Shown piece after piece: positions 43,467 through 51,845 of a DNA stretch of 64,000 bases. The notes under the pieces are model-generated. The model had not been told where the DNA came from and did no database searches. It saw only the letters and a list, made by a program, of their open reading frames with translations. The position numbers were made by a program, and so were the translations under genes. Source of the stretch: Bacillota bacterium. GTDB lineage: Bacteria > Bacillota_I > Bacilli_A > Izemoplasmatales > Hujiaoplasmataceae. The stretch spans positions 62,001-126,000 of the forward strand of contig JAHIRM010000036.1 in the NCBI GenBank assembly GCA_018818595.1. The letters run 5' to 3'. How positions within the stretch are numbered: the first letter of the stretch is position 1; each line of letters starts with the position of its first letter.

Positions 43467-44774
43467 TTAGATGATTTGTGCAAAACTTAATGGATAGTCT
43501 TCTTTTATGATTTGAAGAGTTACTTCATCTCCAATAGATATGTGCTGTCCTTTGAATTTTACAAAGATATAATTGGAAGTATGTCCAACAAAATAGCCGT
43601 CTTTTTCTTGTTCCACAATGACATTTATTGGAAGGTTTAAATTTTCTTTGATGAATTCTTTTGCTAAATCGCAACTTAAATCGATGAGTTGGTTGACTCG
43701 ATTTTTTTTGATAAGCGAGGGCACTTCTTCTTTTAAAAGAGCCGCGAGTGTTCCTGTTCTTTTGGAAAATCCAAAAACATGGAGTTCTTGAAAGTTTACT
43801 TTTTTAATGAATGAAATGGTATCTTGAAAATCAACTCCTGTTTCAGAGGGAAATCCCACAATGACATCCGTTGTGATAGCTACATTTTTAATTTTTTTAC
43901 GAATTAGTTCTACTTTTTGATAAAATTCTTGAAGCGTGTATTTTCGGTTCATCAGTTTTAAAATCTTATCCGATCCACTTTGCAAAGGAATGTGCAAATG
44001 ATTTACAATTTTCTTTGAAGTAGAAATAAAATCAATCAATTCAGGTGTTAGCTCACTTATTTCAATAGAAGAAATACGAATTCGTTTCAGATTTTGAACT
44101 TGTTCTAGTTCTTTTAGTAAATCTAAGAAAGAATACCCCTTCAGATCTTCTCCGTATCCTCCGGTATGAATACCGGTTAAAATCAGTTCTTTGTGTCCTT
44201 TTTGGACCAAAGATTGTGCTTCTTTTAAAATAATGCTTGCTGGTTTAGATCTTACTCTTCCTCTAGCAAAGGGGATGATGCAATAAGAACAATAGTTATT
44301 ACACCCATCTTGAATTTTTAAGAAAGCTCTTTGATGGTGAACAAAATCATCAATTTGTAACTCATCATACTTTTCGTTTTTCAAAAGTGGGTCTACTTTG
44401 TTTAAAGGGTATAAAATCTCTAAATACTCTTTTAAGTATTCACCGATCAAATCTCTATTTTTTGTTCCTAACACAATTTTTACACCAGGAATTTCTAATA
44501 TTTCCTTGGCTTTTAATTGTGTTAAGCAACCCATAACTATGGTTATGGCATTTGAATTAATACTTTGTGGATGTCTTATCATTTTGCGAGATTTGGCTTC
44601 ACCTGTATTTGTGACCATGCAAGTGTTAATGATGTAAATATCGCTAAATTGATTAAACTCGACTCTTTCATATCCTTCTTTTTGTAATAGTTCCCATACG
44701 GCTTCTGTTTCATATGAATTGACTTTACAACCAAGAGTTGTGAATGCAACTTTCATTTTAGTATTCCCATTCAT
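43467..44774 (-). CDS. mtaB: tRNA (N6-threonylcarbamoyladenosine(37)-C2)-methylthiotransferase MtaB
   Basis: MtaB adds a methylthio group to t6A37. The N-terminal TLGCKVNSYE and later NTCMVTNTG supply cluster ligands. The radical SAM site is CNNYCSYCIIPFARGRVRS near residue 148, and a C-terminal TRAM domain follows. With tcdA at 11770, two enzymes that change t6A37 lie in this window. The ATG at 44754-44756 is the family start; the ATG at 44774 is also possible. It overlaps rsmE. Confidence 0.92.
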   Translation of the reverse strand: MNGNTKMKVAFTTLGCKVNSYETEAVWELLQKEGYERVEFNQFSDIYIINTCMVTNTGEAKSRKMIRHPQSINSNAITIVMGCLTQLKAKEILEIPGVKIVLGTKNRDLIGEYLKEYLEILYPLNKVDPLLKNEKYDELQIDDFVHHQRAFLKIQDGCNNYCSYCIIPFARGRVRSKPASIILKEAQSLVQKGHKELILTGIHTGGYGEDLKGYSFLDLLKELEQVQNLKRIRISSIEISELTPELIDFISTSKKIVNHLHIPLQSGSDKILKLMNRKYTLQEFYQKVELIRKKIKNVAITTDVIVGFPSETGVDFQDTISFIKKVNFQELHVFGFSKRTGTLAALLKEEVPSLIKKNRVNQLIDLSCDLAKEFIKENLNLPINVIVEQEKDGYFVGHTSNYIFVKFKGQHISIGDEVTLQIIKEDYPLSFAQII

Positions 44775-45486
44775 AGCGAATAGCGCTAAGTATAAATAAC
44801 GATGCGGTTTCTGAACGTAAAATGTGTTTGCCTAAACTTACTATTTTAGCGTTTTTTGATTCCAAAAAGACAAGTTCATCTGAAGTAATACCACCTTCAG
44901 GTCCAATTAACACTAAAATGTTTTCAGATTTAGACATTGTTTTTAAAACGTTTTTTAGAAGAAAGGTGTCATCTGCTCTTTCATAACACACTAAAATAGA
45001 ATCATATTGATCAAATGGTAAATGATTGATTGATGTAAAATCATAGATGAAAGGCATCATGCATCTTTCGGATTGTTCAGATGCTTCTTTTACAATGGAA
45101 AGATAACGGCTTATTTTTTTATCTTCTCTTTCAGAATCAATTTTAATGATAGAACGTTTAAAAATAGTAGGAAATATGGCATAAATACCTAGTTCAGTTG
45201 CCTTTTCTAAAAACAATTCAAACCGGTCTTTTTTAATTAATGCTTGAGCAATTGTTATTTTATAATTGGCTCTAGAAGGCAAATGTGTTTCTTTAATCAA
45301 ACAAGTAACAAGATCTTTTTGAATTTGAATGATTTCACAAAGGTAGGTTTTTCCTTGTTCATCCAAAACATAGATTTCTTGTTTTTCTTTGTAACGCAAA
45401 ACATCTTTGATATGATGAACGTCATTTCCCATAATCAAAGCTTCATTGTTTCTGATTTGATTGTTTTTCACAAAATATCTTTGCAT
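44758..45486 (-). CDS. rsmE: 16S rRNA (uracil(1498)-N3)-methyltransferase RsmE
   Basis: RsmE methylates U1498. The SPOUT trefoil-knot region is seen as VLIGPEGGITSDELVFLE and LGKHILRSETASLFILSAI near the C-terminus. An N-terminal PUA-like domain includes the DVHHIKDVLRYKEKQEIYV block. The ATG at 45484-45486 follows GGGTGAT; the upstream GTG is within that site. It precedes mtaB, the usual order in Firmicutes. Confidence 0.93.
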   Translation of the reverse strand: MQRYFVKNNQIRNNEALIMGNDVHHIKDVLRYKEKQEIYVLDEQGKTYLCEIIQIQKDLVTCLIKETHLPSRANYKITIAQALIKKDRFELFLEKATELGIYAIFPTIFKRSIIKIDSEREDKKISRYLSIVKEASEQSERCMMPFIYDFTSINHLPFDQYDSILVCYERADDTFLLKNVLKTMSKSENILVLIGPEGGITSDELVFLESKNAKIVSLGKHILRSETASLFILSAIRYEWEY

Positions 45487-45533
45487 AAAATCACCCACTT
45501 AATGATAGCATATATTTCTTATTTTTTGGAAAA

Positions 45534-45559
45534 AAAATAACCGAAAATTCGGTTATTTT
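45534..45559 (-). terminator. Intrinsic terminator after the thioredoxin-like lipoprotein gene
   Basis: A 12-bp stem (AAAATAACCGAA / TTCGGTTATTTT) overlaps the stop codon and is followed by T-rich minus-strand sequence, separating this gene from rsmE. Confidence 0.8.
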
Positions 45560-46010
45560 AGAATTGATAGGTTCCATTTTGAATATCGATTAAAATTGCA
45601 GGTATTTGCGTGGCTCCTGAAAAATAGTAATTAGATACATTTGTCTCATCGATATCTTGATTTTTGATGATTAGAAAAACAGGTGTAACTACTTTCGTTT
45701 TTCCAACTTTATCTAGATATTCAGTTTGTAGGGAAGACGTCGCGTTATCCACGTTTAGAAAATATATGTGGTATTCTTCGTAAGTGTTCGCAAATTCCAA
45801 AACTGTTGATTTAATTGAAATGCAATTAATGCAAGTAGGGGAATAGATGTAAACAAAGTAAATATCATTTTCTTGACTGAATATTTCATCATAATCTAAA
45901 ATATAATCAAATTGATCATAGTCCATCCCATACGTAATGGTTGTTTTCTCGCAAGCTAATAAAGTGAAAAAGCTAAAAACGAGTATTGAGAAAAGCATTA
46001 TTTTTTTCAT
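45558..46010 (-). CDS. Thioredoxin-like lipoprotein
   Basis: The 150 residues start with a lipoprotein signal ending LLACEK, with Cys20 as the lipid site. The body has a thioredoxin-like CxxC motif in YIYSPTCINCISIKST (CINC) and a VVTPVFLIIKN segment that fits the cis-Pro loop. It should lie on the outer face of the membrane, as a thiol oxidoreductase for exported proteins. It follows jetC but has its own extended -10 promoter, so it is probably not part of that operon. JetD similarity is absent. Confidence 0.8.
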   Translation of the reverse strand: MKKIMLFSILVFSFFTLLACEKTTITYGMDYDQFDYILDYDEIFSQENDIYFVYIYSPTCINCISIKSTVLEFANTYEEYHIYFLNVDNATSSLQTEYLDKVGKTKVVTPVFLIIKNQDIDETNVSNYYFSGATQIPAILIDIQNGTYQF

Positions 46011-46040
46011 AAAGTACCCTCAAATAGTTTCATTAAAAAT

Positions 46041-46049
46041 ATTATAACA
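46041..46049 (-). promoter_or_regulatory. Extended -10 promoter of the lipoprotein gene
   Basis: The minus strand reads TGTTATAAT between the jetC stop and the lipoprotein start. I see no hairpin here, so readthrough from jetC also remains possible. Confidence 0.5.
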
Positions 46050-46076
46050 GACCCTTTGTGTTTTTTTTGTGAATTA

Positions 46077-49000
46077 TTAATACTTTTGAACAACTTCATA
46101 GGCTCTTGCGGCTTTTCCATCTCTTAAGGTTACTACGGTGGTATCTGTATATTTACTAAGTACTTCCATTTTTTGAGGAGGAGTCGCCAAAACAATTTGA
46201 ACAGGTAATTTTTGAATAAATTCCATCATAGATTTAATTCTTGATGTATCCATTTTATCAAAGACTTCATCAAATAAAATCAGTCCAATGGTATCTTGAA
46301 GATGGCCTCGTGAGGCTTGTTGGAACACACGTACAAAGGAAGCAATGGTCGCTACATAGAACGGAACTTGTGTTTCTCCACCTGATTTTTCTTTAAAGAC
46401 TTTTGAGTAAAGAATAATATCGCCAACTTCATTTCGAATCTTGATATCATAATCCATGTAGGTTCTGTAATCGGTGAATTTATTTATAGCTCCATTTGAA
46501 TTTAAATCTTCTGATGCTAAATTGATAAAGAGTTCTTCTAGTTGTCTTTGATATTTCATTTCGAAATCGTAGTTAAAGATTTCTCCACCTGTTTTCATCG
46601 ATTCATCGCTTAAAACCATGTCATAGTAATCGCCATATTCTTTGCTTTTTGGGAAGATGAATTCGTAAATGTCGTTTCCGAAATGAATGGTATGAAGAGT
46701 ATCATTTATTTTTTTAATTTCTTCTTGTGCCGACACAATGTAATTTCTTAATTTTGCAATAAAATCTTCTTTGAAGAGTTTCTCAGCAGCTTCTCTTGCT
46801 TCTCTCACTTTGCTTTCGTATTTTACGAGTTCAGATTTTACTAGTTTGTTCATTTCATCTAAGTAAGAATCCATATACTCTAAACCAAATTGATAACTTA
46901 AATTATAAAGGCTTGCATACTTAAACTGTTTTGTTTTTAAAGAATCTTCTAGATTTCTTAAATTCGATAACTCTACTTCAATTCTTGATTGATATTCTAT
47001 TACAACTTGTTTTGTGTCTTTTGTATTATCAAACTCTTGATGATATAACGCATAGGCTTGTTGGTCGATGGTTGGATTGCTTTGAGTTAATTCCAAACAT
47101 TCTTTTTTAAGAGTTGTAATTTTTTGTTCAAGATTTAATAAATCTTCTTGAGCCTTTAATTCATCTGAACTTAATTTACCGTTATCTTCGTATACTTTTC
47201 TTCGATTGGAATTAAATCCTCTCATTTCTTCTTTGATGTTTTCATATTCTACACGAATTTGATTGATGGTTTCCTTTGGTAAATTTTGTTTTTTCAAAAC
47301 CAAAGCTTTTCGTTTATCTTTTAGGACAGTAAGGGAGAAACTAGCTTGAATCATTTCAATTAATCCTTTTAAATTCAAACTTGAAATGGCGCTGTTTTCT
47401 TCTACAATCAAGTTGATTTGATTGGAAATTTCATTATATTTTTCTTTAGATGAAACAGCTTGTTTACGCCATTTTTCTAGTTGTTCTTCTTGTGCTTGTT
47501 TCCCAATAAATGGTTTTTCAGTATTCTTGTTTAGACTTCTGACTGTAAAGGAACGATAGACCATTCCCGATTTGGTAATAGCTTGAGGATGAGTTTCAAG
47601 TTCTAAGACATCTTTCACCATGATTAAGTTTCCGCAAACCATATTGATGTAATGTTTTGCGTCCACGTTTTCAGATGAAATGATGGAAGCTAAGGAGTCT
47701 TTTTGAACGTTGTCAAAATGTTGGATTTTTTTGGTATTTACAAGTCCAATTCCATAAATCGTTAATTGATCTTTTAATTTGTTATATACTTGGAGTGCCT
47801 CATCAAAGTAACGAGGTTCAACTATTAAATTAAATCGTTGTTGACCTAGATAATCTTCTACTGTGTTATGCCAAGAAGGATCTGTCACTTCTAGTAATTC
47901 TGCTAAAACATGGACAGAAATATCTACTCCATAGCGCTCTTTCACGCCAACTTCAATGCTTGATTGTAGTTTTTTCACCATTGGATTGTAACGCATTTTG
48001 TGATTTTCTAAATCTTTTAGAATTTGATAGATGTCATTAATTTCAGCAACAAGTGTTCTTCTTATTTCTTCTAATTTTCCTGATTCTTTGGTGTTTTCAT
48101 CGATAGTAGAAAGTAAATTTCTATCCATTTCAAGTAAATGAAGTTTTATTTTTTCATAGTTTGTTTCATTGATATTCATAAAATCAACTTTTGCTAAATC
48201 ATCATAGATCTTCTTTTTGTATTCGGATTTTAATTCAGCAATTACCGGTTTTACTTTATCGATTCTTCTGGTAAAGTATCGTTTAATTTCTTCTTGTTCA
48301 TCAATTTTTTGACCGAGACTTAAGATTTCTTTGTCGTAAAGTTCTCCCGCTTTGAATGTATCATCGTTTTGCAACATGGAATATATTTCTTTGCTTCTCT
48401 CGTCTAACAAATCGAGTTGATGATCTAAGTCTTGAATCATTTTTTTATTTTTATCTCTAGAAATATTGATTTTTTCTATGGCTTTGTTTTTGCGAGAAAT
48501 TTCTTCTTTTGTCGATTCCACATCGATCACTTTTAAGAAATACTCTAAGAATTGTTTTTGGTCTTGATTCTTTTGAATTTCTTCATACGTATCTTTGATT
48601 TCTTTTAAATCTAGGATTTTTTGTTTGATGATCTTTAAAGTGGCTTCTAGATCTCGATAAGCATGAATAGATTCCTTAATGGATTCTACATCTAAAGTCT
48701 TTTCTTCGAGCAAATAATGATAGATAAAATCTTTCACGTCCGCAATGGGTTTAAAAGCTAATGCTTTTGGAAGCAAAGAAAAGTATGTTTCATTGATTGA
48801 CCCAAATTTAGATCGAAATGCAAGTTTTGCTTCTCTTCGAGTTAGAAAAATTTTGTCAACTATTTTGGTTTTTTTGAAATTAACAGTTGTTAAAATTCTT
48901 CCTTCAGAATCCACAAACAATGACTCAATGATTTTTGACTCAAATTCATAGAAAATCACTTTAGGTGGTAGAACTTCTCCAAAGGCATCAATGACTGCTC

Positions 49001-49319
49001 CAACTGTAAAGTAAGTTTCTTTTGTTTCATCGTAAAATTCAAGAGCAACGTGACCTGTAATGTCCCCATCCCTTAGATATTCTTGATTGTCAATTCCAAG
49101 TTTGCATTTAACGTATCCTCTTAAATCCCGTTTGCTTTTTTCATTGGCTGCCAAATTAAAAATTTGATCTCCTGCAGTGATAACAAAAGCAATGGCATCC
49201 ACAATGGTTGATTTTCCAGTTGCGTTTTGTCCAGTAATTAAAGTGTTATTTTTAATGTAAATGGTTTCATTCGCAAAATAATGCCAATTGATTAAACGAA
49301 CTTTTGTGAGTTTTTTCAT
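46077..49319 (-). CDS. jetC: Wadjet/Mks SMC-like ATPase JetC (MukB-like)
   Basis: The 1080-residue SMC-type ATPase has an N-terminal ABC half with Walker A GQNATGKST (residues 30-38) after a VRLINWHYF start block. Two long coiled coils (about 225-450 and 610-880) flank a middle hinge-like region. The C-terminal half has the signature KSGGETQ near 979 and Walker B ILFDEVFDKMD near 1017. In Wadjet, JetC with JetA and JetB extrudes DNA loops, and JetD cuts plasmids. It starts 3 bases after jetB; no jetD follows. Confidence 0.88.
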   Translation of the reverse strand: MKKLTKVRLINWHYFANETIYIKNNTLITGQNATGKSTIVDAIAFVITAGDQIFNLAANEKSKRDLRGYVKCKLGIDNQEYLRDGDITGHVALEFYDETKETYFTVGAVIDAFGEVLPPKVIFYEFESKIIESLFVDSEGRILTTVNFKKTKIVDKIFLTRREAKLAFRSKFGSINETYFSLLPKALAFKPIADVKDFIYHYLLEEKTLDVESIKESIHAYRDLEATLKIIKQKILDLKEIKDTYEEIQKNQDQKQFLEYFLKVIDVESTKEEISRKNKAIEKINISRDKNKKMIQDLDHQLDLLDERSKEIYSMLQNDDTFKAGELYDKEILSLGQKIDEQEEIKRYFTRRIDKVKPVIAELKSEYKKKIYDDLAKVDFMNINETNYEKIKLHLLEMDRNLLSTIDENTKESGKLEEIRRTLVAEINDIYQILKDLENHKMRYNPMVKKLQSSIEVGVKERYGVDISVHVLAELLEVTDPSWHNTVEDYLGQQRFNLIVEPRYFDEALQVYNKLKDQLTIYGIGLVNTKKIQHFDNVQKDSLASIISSENVDAKHYINMVCGNLIMVKDVLELETHPQAITKSGMVYRSFTVRSLNKNTEKPFIGKQAQEEQLEKWRKQAVSSKEKYNEISNQINLIVEENSAISSLNLKGLIEMIQASFSLTVLKDKRKALVLKKQNLPKETINQIRVEYENIKEEMRGFNSNRRKVYEDNGKLSSDELKAQEDLLNLEQKITTLKKECLELTQSNPTIDQQAYALYHQEFDNTKDTKQVVIEYQSRIEVELSNLRNLEDSLKTKQFKYASLYNLSYQFGLEYMDSYLDEMNKLVKSELVKYESKVREAREAAEKLFKEDFIAKLRNYIVSAQEEIKKINDTLHTIHFGNDIYEFIFPKSKEYGDYYDMVLSDESMKTGGEIFNYDFEMKYQRQLEELFINLASEDLNSNGAINKFTDYRTYMDYDIKIRNEVGDIILYSKVFKEKSGGETQVPFYVATIASFVRVFQQASRGHLQDTIGLILFDEVFDKMDTSRIKSMMEFIQKLPVQIVLATPPQKMEVLSKYTDTTVVTLRDGKAARAYEVVQKY

Positions 49320-49322
49320 AAT

Positions 49323-49913
49323 TTATTCATCTCCCTCATCATTTCCAGATACTCTGTTAATGAGATCATATACATCGTTGATTTGATGTGTATTTATCGC
49401 TAATAGAATGGTTGGATAAATGACGACTTTTGTATTGCTTTGCGTAATATCACCAAGTGGTTCTATTAAATTAAACTTTTTATACATTCTAAGAATTGTT
49501 ACTAAATCTGTTTTGTTAATTTTCCGTTTTAGTTCTAAAGCATCATATTTTTGATGAATTTCGCTAATGGAGATAATGACATTATCATTAATCGATGTTT
49601 GGACTAAATGTTGATGATATAAAATCCGTAAAATAAGTAAGACGAGGGATTCTTCTTTTTTTAATTTTAACAAATTATGATGTTCTTTATGAACAAGCTG
49701 AATGGCCCCAGTTTCTCTATCAAGTAATATTTCAAAATTCATTACTTCAAAATATTCATCAAAATAATTTTTAAAACTTAAAACAAAGTAATATTGTTCC
49801 TTGTTATCTTTTTTATCTCTTGCTAAAAATCCTGTTGAAAGTAACTTATTACAGGTATCTGCGAAAAGTTGTTTTTGACCCATGTTTAAATTTTCATAGT
49901 TTTCTAAAATCAT
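49323..49913 (-). CDS. jetB: JetB, MukE-like subunit (DUF4194)
   Basis: The 196-residue protein lies between jetA and jetC and shows the winged-helix style of DUF4194/JetB proteins, with an N-terminal NMGQKQLFADTCNKLLSTGFLARD, EESLVLLILRILYHQHL near residue 90 and a second wing with KINKTDLVTILRMYKKFNLIEPLGD. Such proteins bridge the SMC heads to JetA. It starts 1 base after the jetA stop, so translation is coupled. Family membership is from context plus pattern. Confidence 0.82.
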   Translation of the reverse strand: MILENYENLNMGQKQLFADTCNKLLSTGFLARDKKDNKEQYYFVLSFKNYFDEYFEVMNFEILLDRETGAIQLVHKEHHNLLKLKKEESLVLLILRILYHQHLVQTSINDNVIISISEIHQKYDALELKRKINKTDLVTILRMYKKFNLIEPLGDITQSNTKVVIYPTILLAINTHQINDVYDLINRVSGNDEGDE

Positions 49914-49914
49914 G

Positions 49915-51309
49915 TTAATACCCCCTTATGATTTCAAAATCGGTTAATTGAAATCGCTTATGTTCTATCTCGTTTTCCAAAGGTTGGATGTAATAATTCA
50001 TTTCATCTCCTGCATACACTAAAATGTATAACAGTCTAAGTACCGCTTCATCGGACATATCACTTCGTAAAATCTCTGAAGCTTTAATGGTTGATTTCAC
50101 TAAGAAATAGTCGTTTAGATATTTTTTAATGACATCTTCACTGTAATTTGTTTCAAATTCCTTGTAAAAATCTTCTTGAAGTTGATTGGATGGTGTGATT
50201 TCATTTTCATAAAGAAACTGTGCATCAGCGTGTGAATAAGCGCCTCTTGGTGTATAAAGTGAATGTCCACTTATTTGTAAATTTGAAGAAAGAGTAAACA
50301 GTGGTTTGATCGCTTTAAGAGCTTGTTCTGATTTATGAATTTTAACTTTTGAAGCCGTATACCAAAGAATTCGGTTCAACTTTCCAATAATATTTTGATC
50401 ATCATTTAACAAGAATTTAATTTTTGCAATTGTTGTATTGACATATATTTTGTTTTTATTATCTATTTCATCAATGATAGAATTTATAGAATTATAAATA
50501 TCTATCATATCATCAATTTTTTTATTTGCTTTCACTCTTGCTAGTTCATAATTGTTATGAGATTTGATTAAATATTCTCTTGCAATTATTTCCATAATTA
50601 CGGGGTCTTGTTGATATTCTTCTAGTTTTTTAATGATTTGCATTTTGTATTTATTGACGTTATCGCTTGTTTTCAAGCGATAATATGCCTGATCTACTAG
50701 TTCGACCTTATAGTTAACTAACAAATGAATTAAATCTTTAATTTCTGAATTATCAATAATAGTTTTGATATAATACTTAAGTCTTGAATCTAATTTTCTG
50801 ATTTCTCTTACAAAAGCAATTGTATTCTTATAGATTTGATCAATTACCATTGCATATTCGACGTGTTCACTTGTAATCAAAGAGTAAACGGTGTAAATAT
50901 AACCTCTAAATTCATGGTTTTCTTCATCGTATCCATAAAACGTATCTTGAGAGATTGTTTTTAGCGCTTCAATAATCGTTATGGCATAATCTCTAAAGTT
51001 TAAAACTTCTACGTAATCATTGTTGACATCAATATCAATCCATTCACATTCTTCTAAACGTCTTAATATTTGATTCGCTTTATCTCTTATTGATGTTTCT
51101 TGATCAAAATCAGAATCTTCTCCTTCTTCCAAAGGATTCATTTCAAGATAATCCATGATTACTTGTTGTGCTATTTGTTTATCCATTCCTAAAATAGAGC
51201 CTTGTTCATAGGCTTTAAATATTTCAAATAATGAATTAACGTATAATTCTTGGTTTTTTCCAGATAATAAATTAAAAAACTTTTCCGGTATGATTTTAAA
51301 TAATTCCAT
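49915..51309 (-). CDS. jetA: JetA, kleisin-like subunit of a Wadjet/Mks complex (DUF5716)
   Basis: The 464 residues begin MELFKIIPEKFFNLLSGKNQ, then YVNSLFEIFKAYEQGSILGM, a start shared by Wadjet JetA-family proteins (former DUF5716). The protein is helical, with a coiled-coil-rich centre and a C-terminal SDEAVLRLLYILVYAGD block that may be the winged domain. It acts as the MukF-like kleisin linking JetB and the JetC heads. The ATG follows GAGGATG and the gene starts 17 bases after padR. Confidence 0.85.
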   Translation of the reverse strand: MELFKIIPEKFFNLLSGKNQELYVNSLFEIFKAYEQGSILGMDKQIAQQVIMDYLEMNPLEEGEDSDFDQETSIRDKANQILRRLEECEWIDIDVNNDYVEVLNFRDYAITIIEALKTISQDTFYGYDEENHEFRGYIYTVYSLITSEHVEYAMVIDQIYKNTIAFVREIRKLDSRLKYYIKTIIDNSEIKDLIHLLVNYKVELVDQAYYRLKTSDNVNKYKMQIIKKLEEYQQDPVIMEIIAREYLIKSHNNYELARVKANKKIDDMIDIYNSINSIIDEIDNKNKIYVNTTIAKIKFLLNDDQNIIGKLNRILWYTASKVKIHKSEQALKAIKPLFTLSSNLQISGHSLYTPRGAYSHADAQFLYENEITPSNQLQEDFYKEFETNYSEDVIKKYLNDYFLVKSTIKASEILRSDMSDEAVLRLLYILVYAGDEMNYYIQPLENEIEHKRFQLTDFEIIRGY

Positions 51310-51326
51310 CTTTTCACATCCTCACA

Positions 51327-51680
51327 TTATTTGTCTTCTCGTGAATATTCAAACCGACCACCAACGAGACTTGATAAAGTATTTTCAATCAATATCCAGT
51401 CTTTTCGAAACGATTTCAGTGTAGCAATACCATCGGGAGTAATTTGATAATAACGACGGCTCATGCCTTTTTTGTTTTTTTCTTTATAAGAAGAAATTTT
51501 GTCATCTTCTAAAAGTCTTTTTAATGCAAAATAAAGCGTAGCTTCCGTTAATTGAAAATGTTGGTCGCTTACGCTTTCTATAATTTTAGAAATTTCATAC
51601 CCATAACTATTGAATTTTGATAGAATGGACAAAATAATATAATCGGTAAATCCTCTTATGTATTCACCGCTATTCGTCAT
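51327..51680 (-). CDS. PadR-family transcriptional regulator
   Basis: The 117-residue protein has the PadR winged helix: DYIILSILSKFNSYGYEISKIIES, then QLTEATLYFALKRLLEDDKISSYKE and a RRYYQITPDGIATLK wing. A short helix after residue 95 should mediate dimer formation. It is first in the operon with jetA-B-C. A dyad with ATGTATA/TATACAT arms, the half-site type known for PadR proteins, lies just downstream of its promoter, so it likely represses itself and the jet genes. Confidence 0.9.
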   Translation of the reverse strand: MTNSGEYIRGFTDYIILSILSKFNSYGYEISKIIESVSDQHFQLTEATLYFALKRLLEDDKISSYKEKNKKGMSRRYYQITPDGIATLKSFRKDWILIENTLSSLVGGRFEYSREDK

Positions 51681-51710
51681 TATCTCACCCCCCTACACTA
51701 TATAATCACG

Positions 51711-51735
51711 TTATGTATATCGTGGTTATACATAA
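51711..51735. promoter_or_regulatory. Putative PadR operator
   Basis: The perfect inverted repeat TTATGTATA (51711-51719) and TATACATAA (51727-51735), with a 7-base centre, lies just downstream of the promoter and 30 bases before the padR start. PadR regulators are known to bind ATGTAT/ATACAT type dyads. Confidence 0.75.
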
Positions 51736-51744
51736 TCTGGTTAT

Positions 51745-51773
51745 ATTATAACTGATTAGGTATTGTTTGTAAA
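51745..51773 (-). promoter_or_regulatory. Sigma-A type promoter of padR-jetABC
   Basis: On the minus strand TTTACA (51768-51773), a 17-base spacer and perfect TATAAT (51745-51750). The predicted start lies at the edge of the PadR dyad. Confidence 0.8.
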
Positions 51774-51810
51774 TAATATTTTTCATTTTTTTAAAATTAA
51801 ATGCTAGAAA

Positions 51811-51845
51811 AGAAAAACTCACATGGTAGAATGTGAATTTTTTTT
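51811..51845 (-). terminator. Probable terminator after the radical SAM gene
   Basis: An imperfect hairpin (TCACAT pairing with ATGTGA, extended by A-T pairs across one mismatch) ends in a T run on the minus strand close to the stop of the radical SAM gene. Confidence 0.45.
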
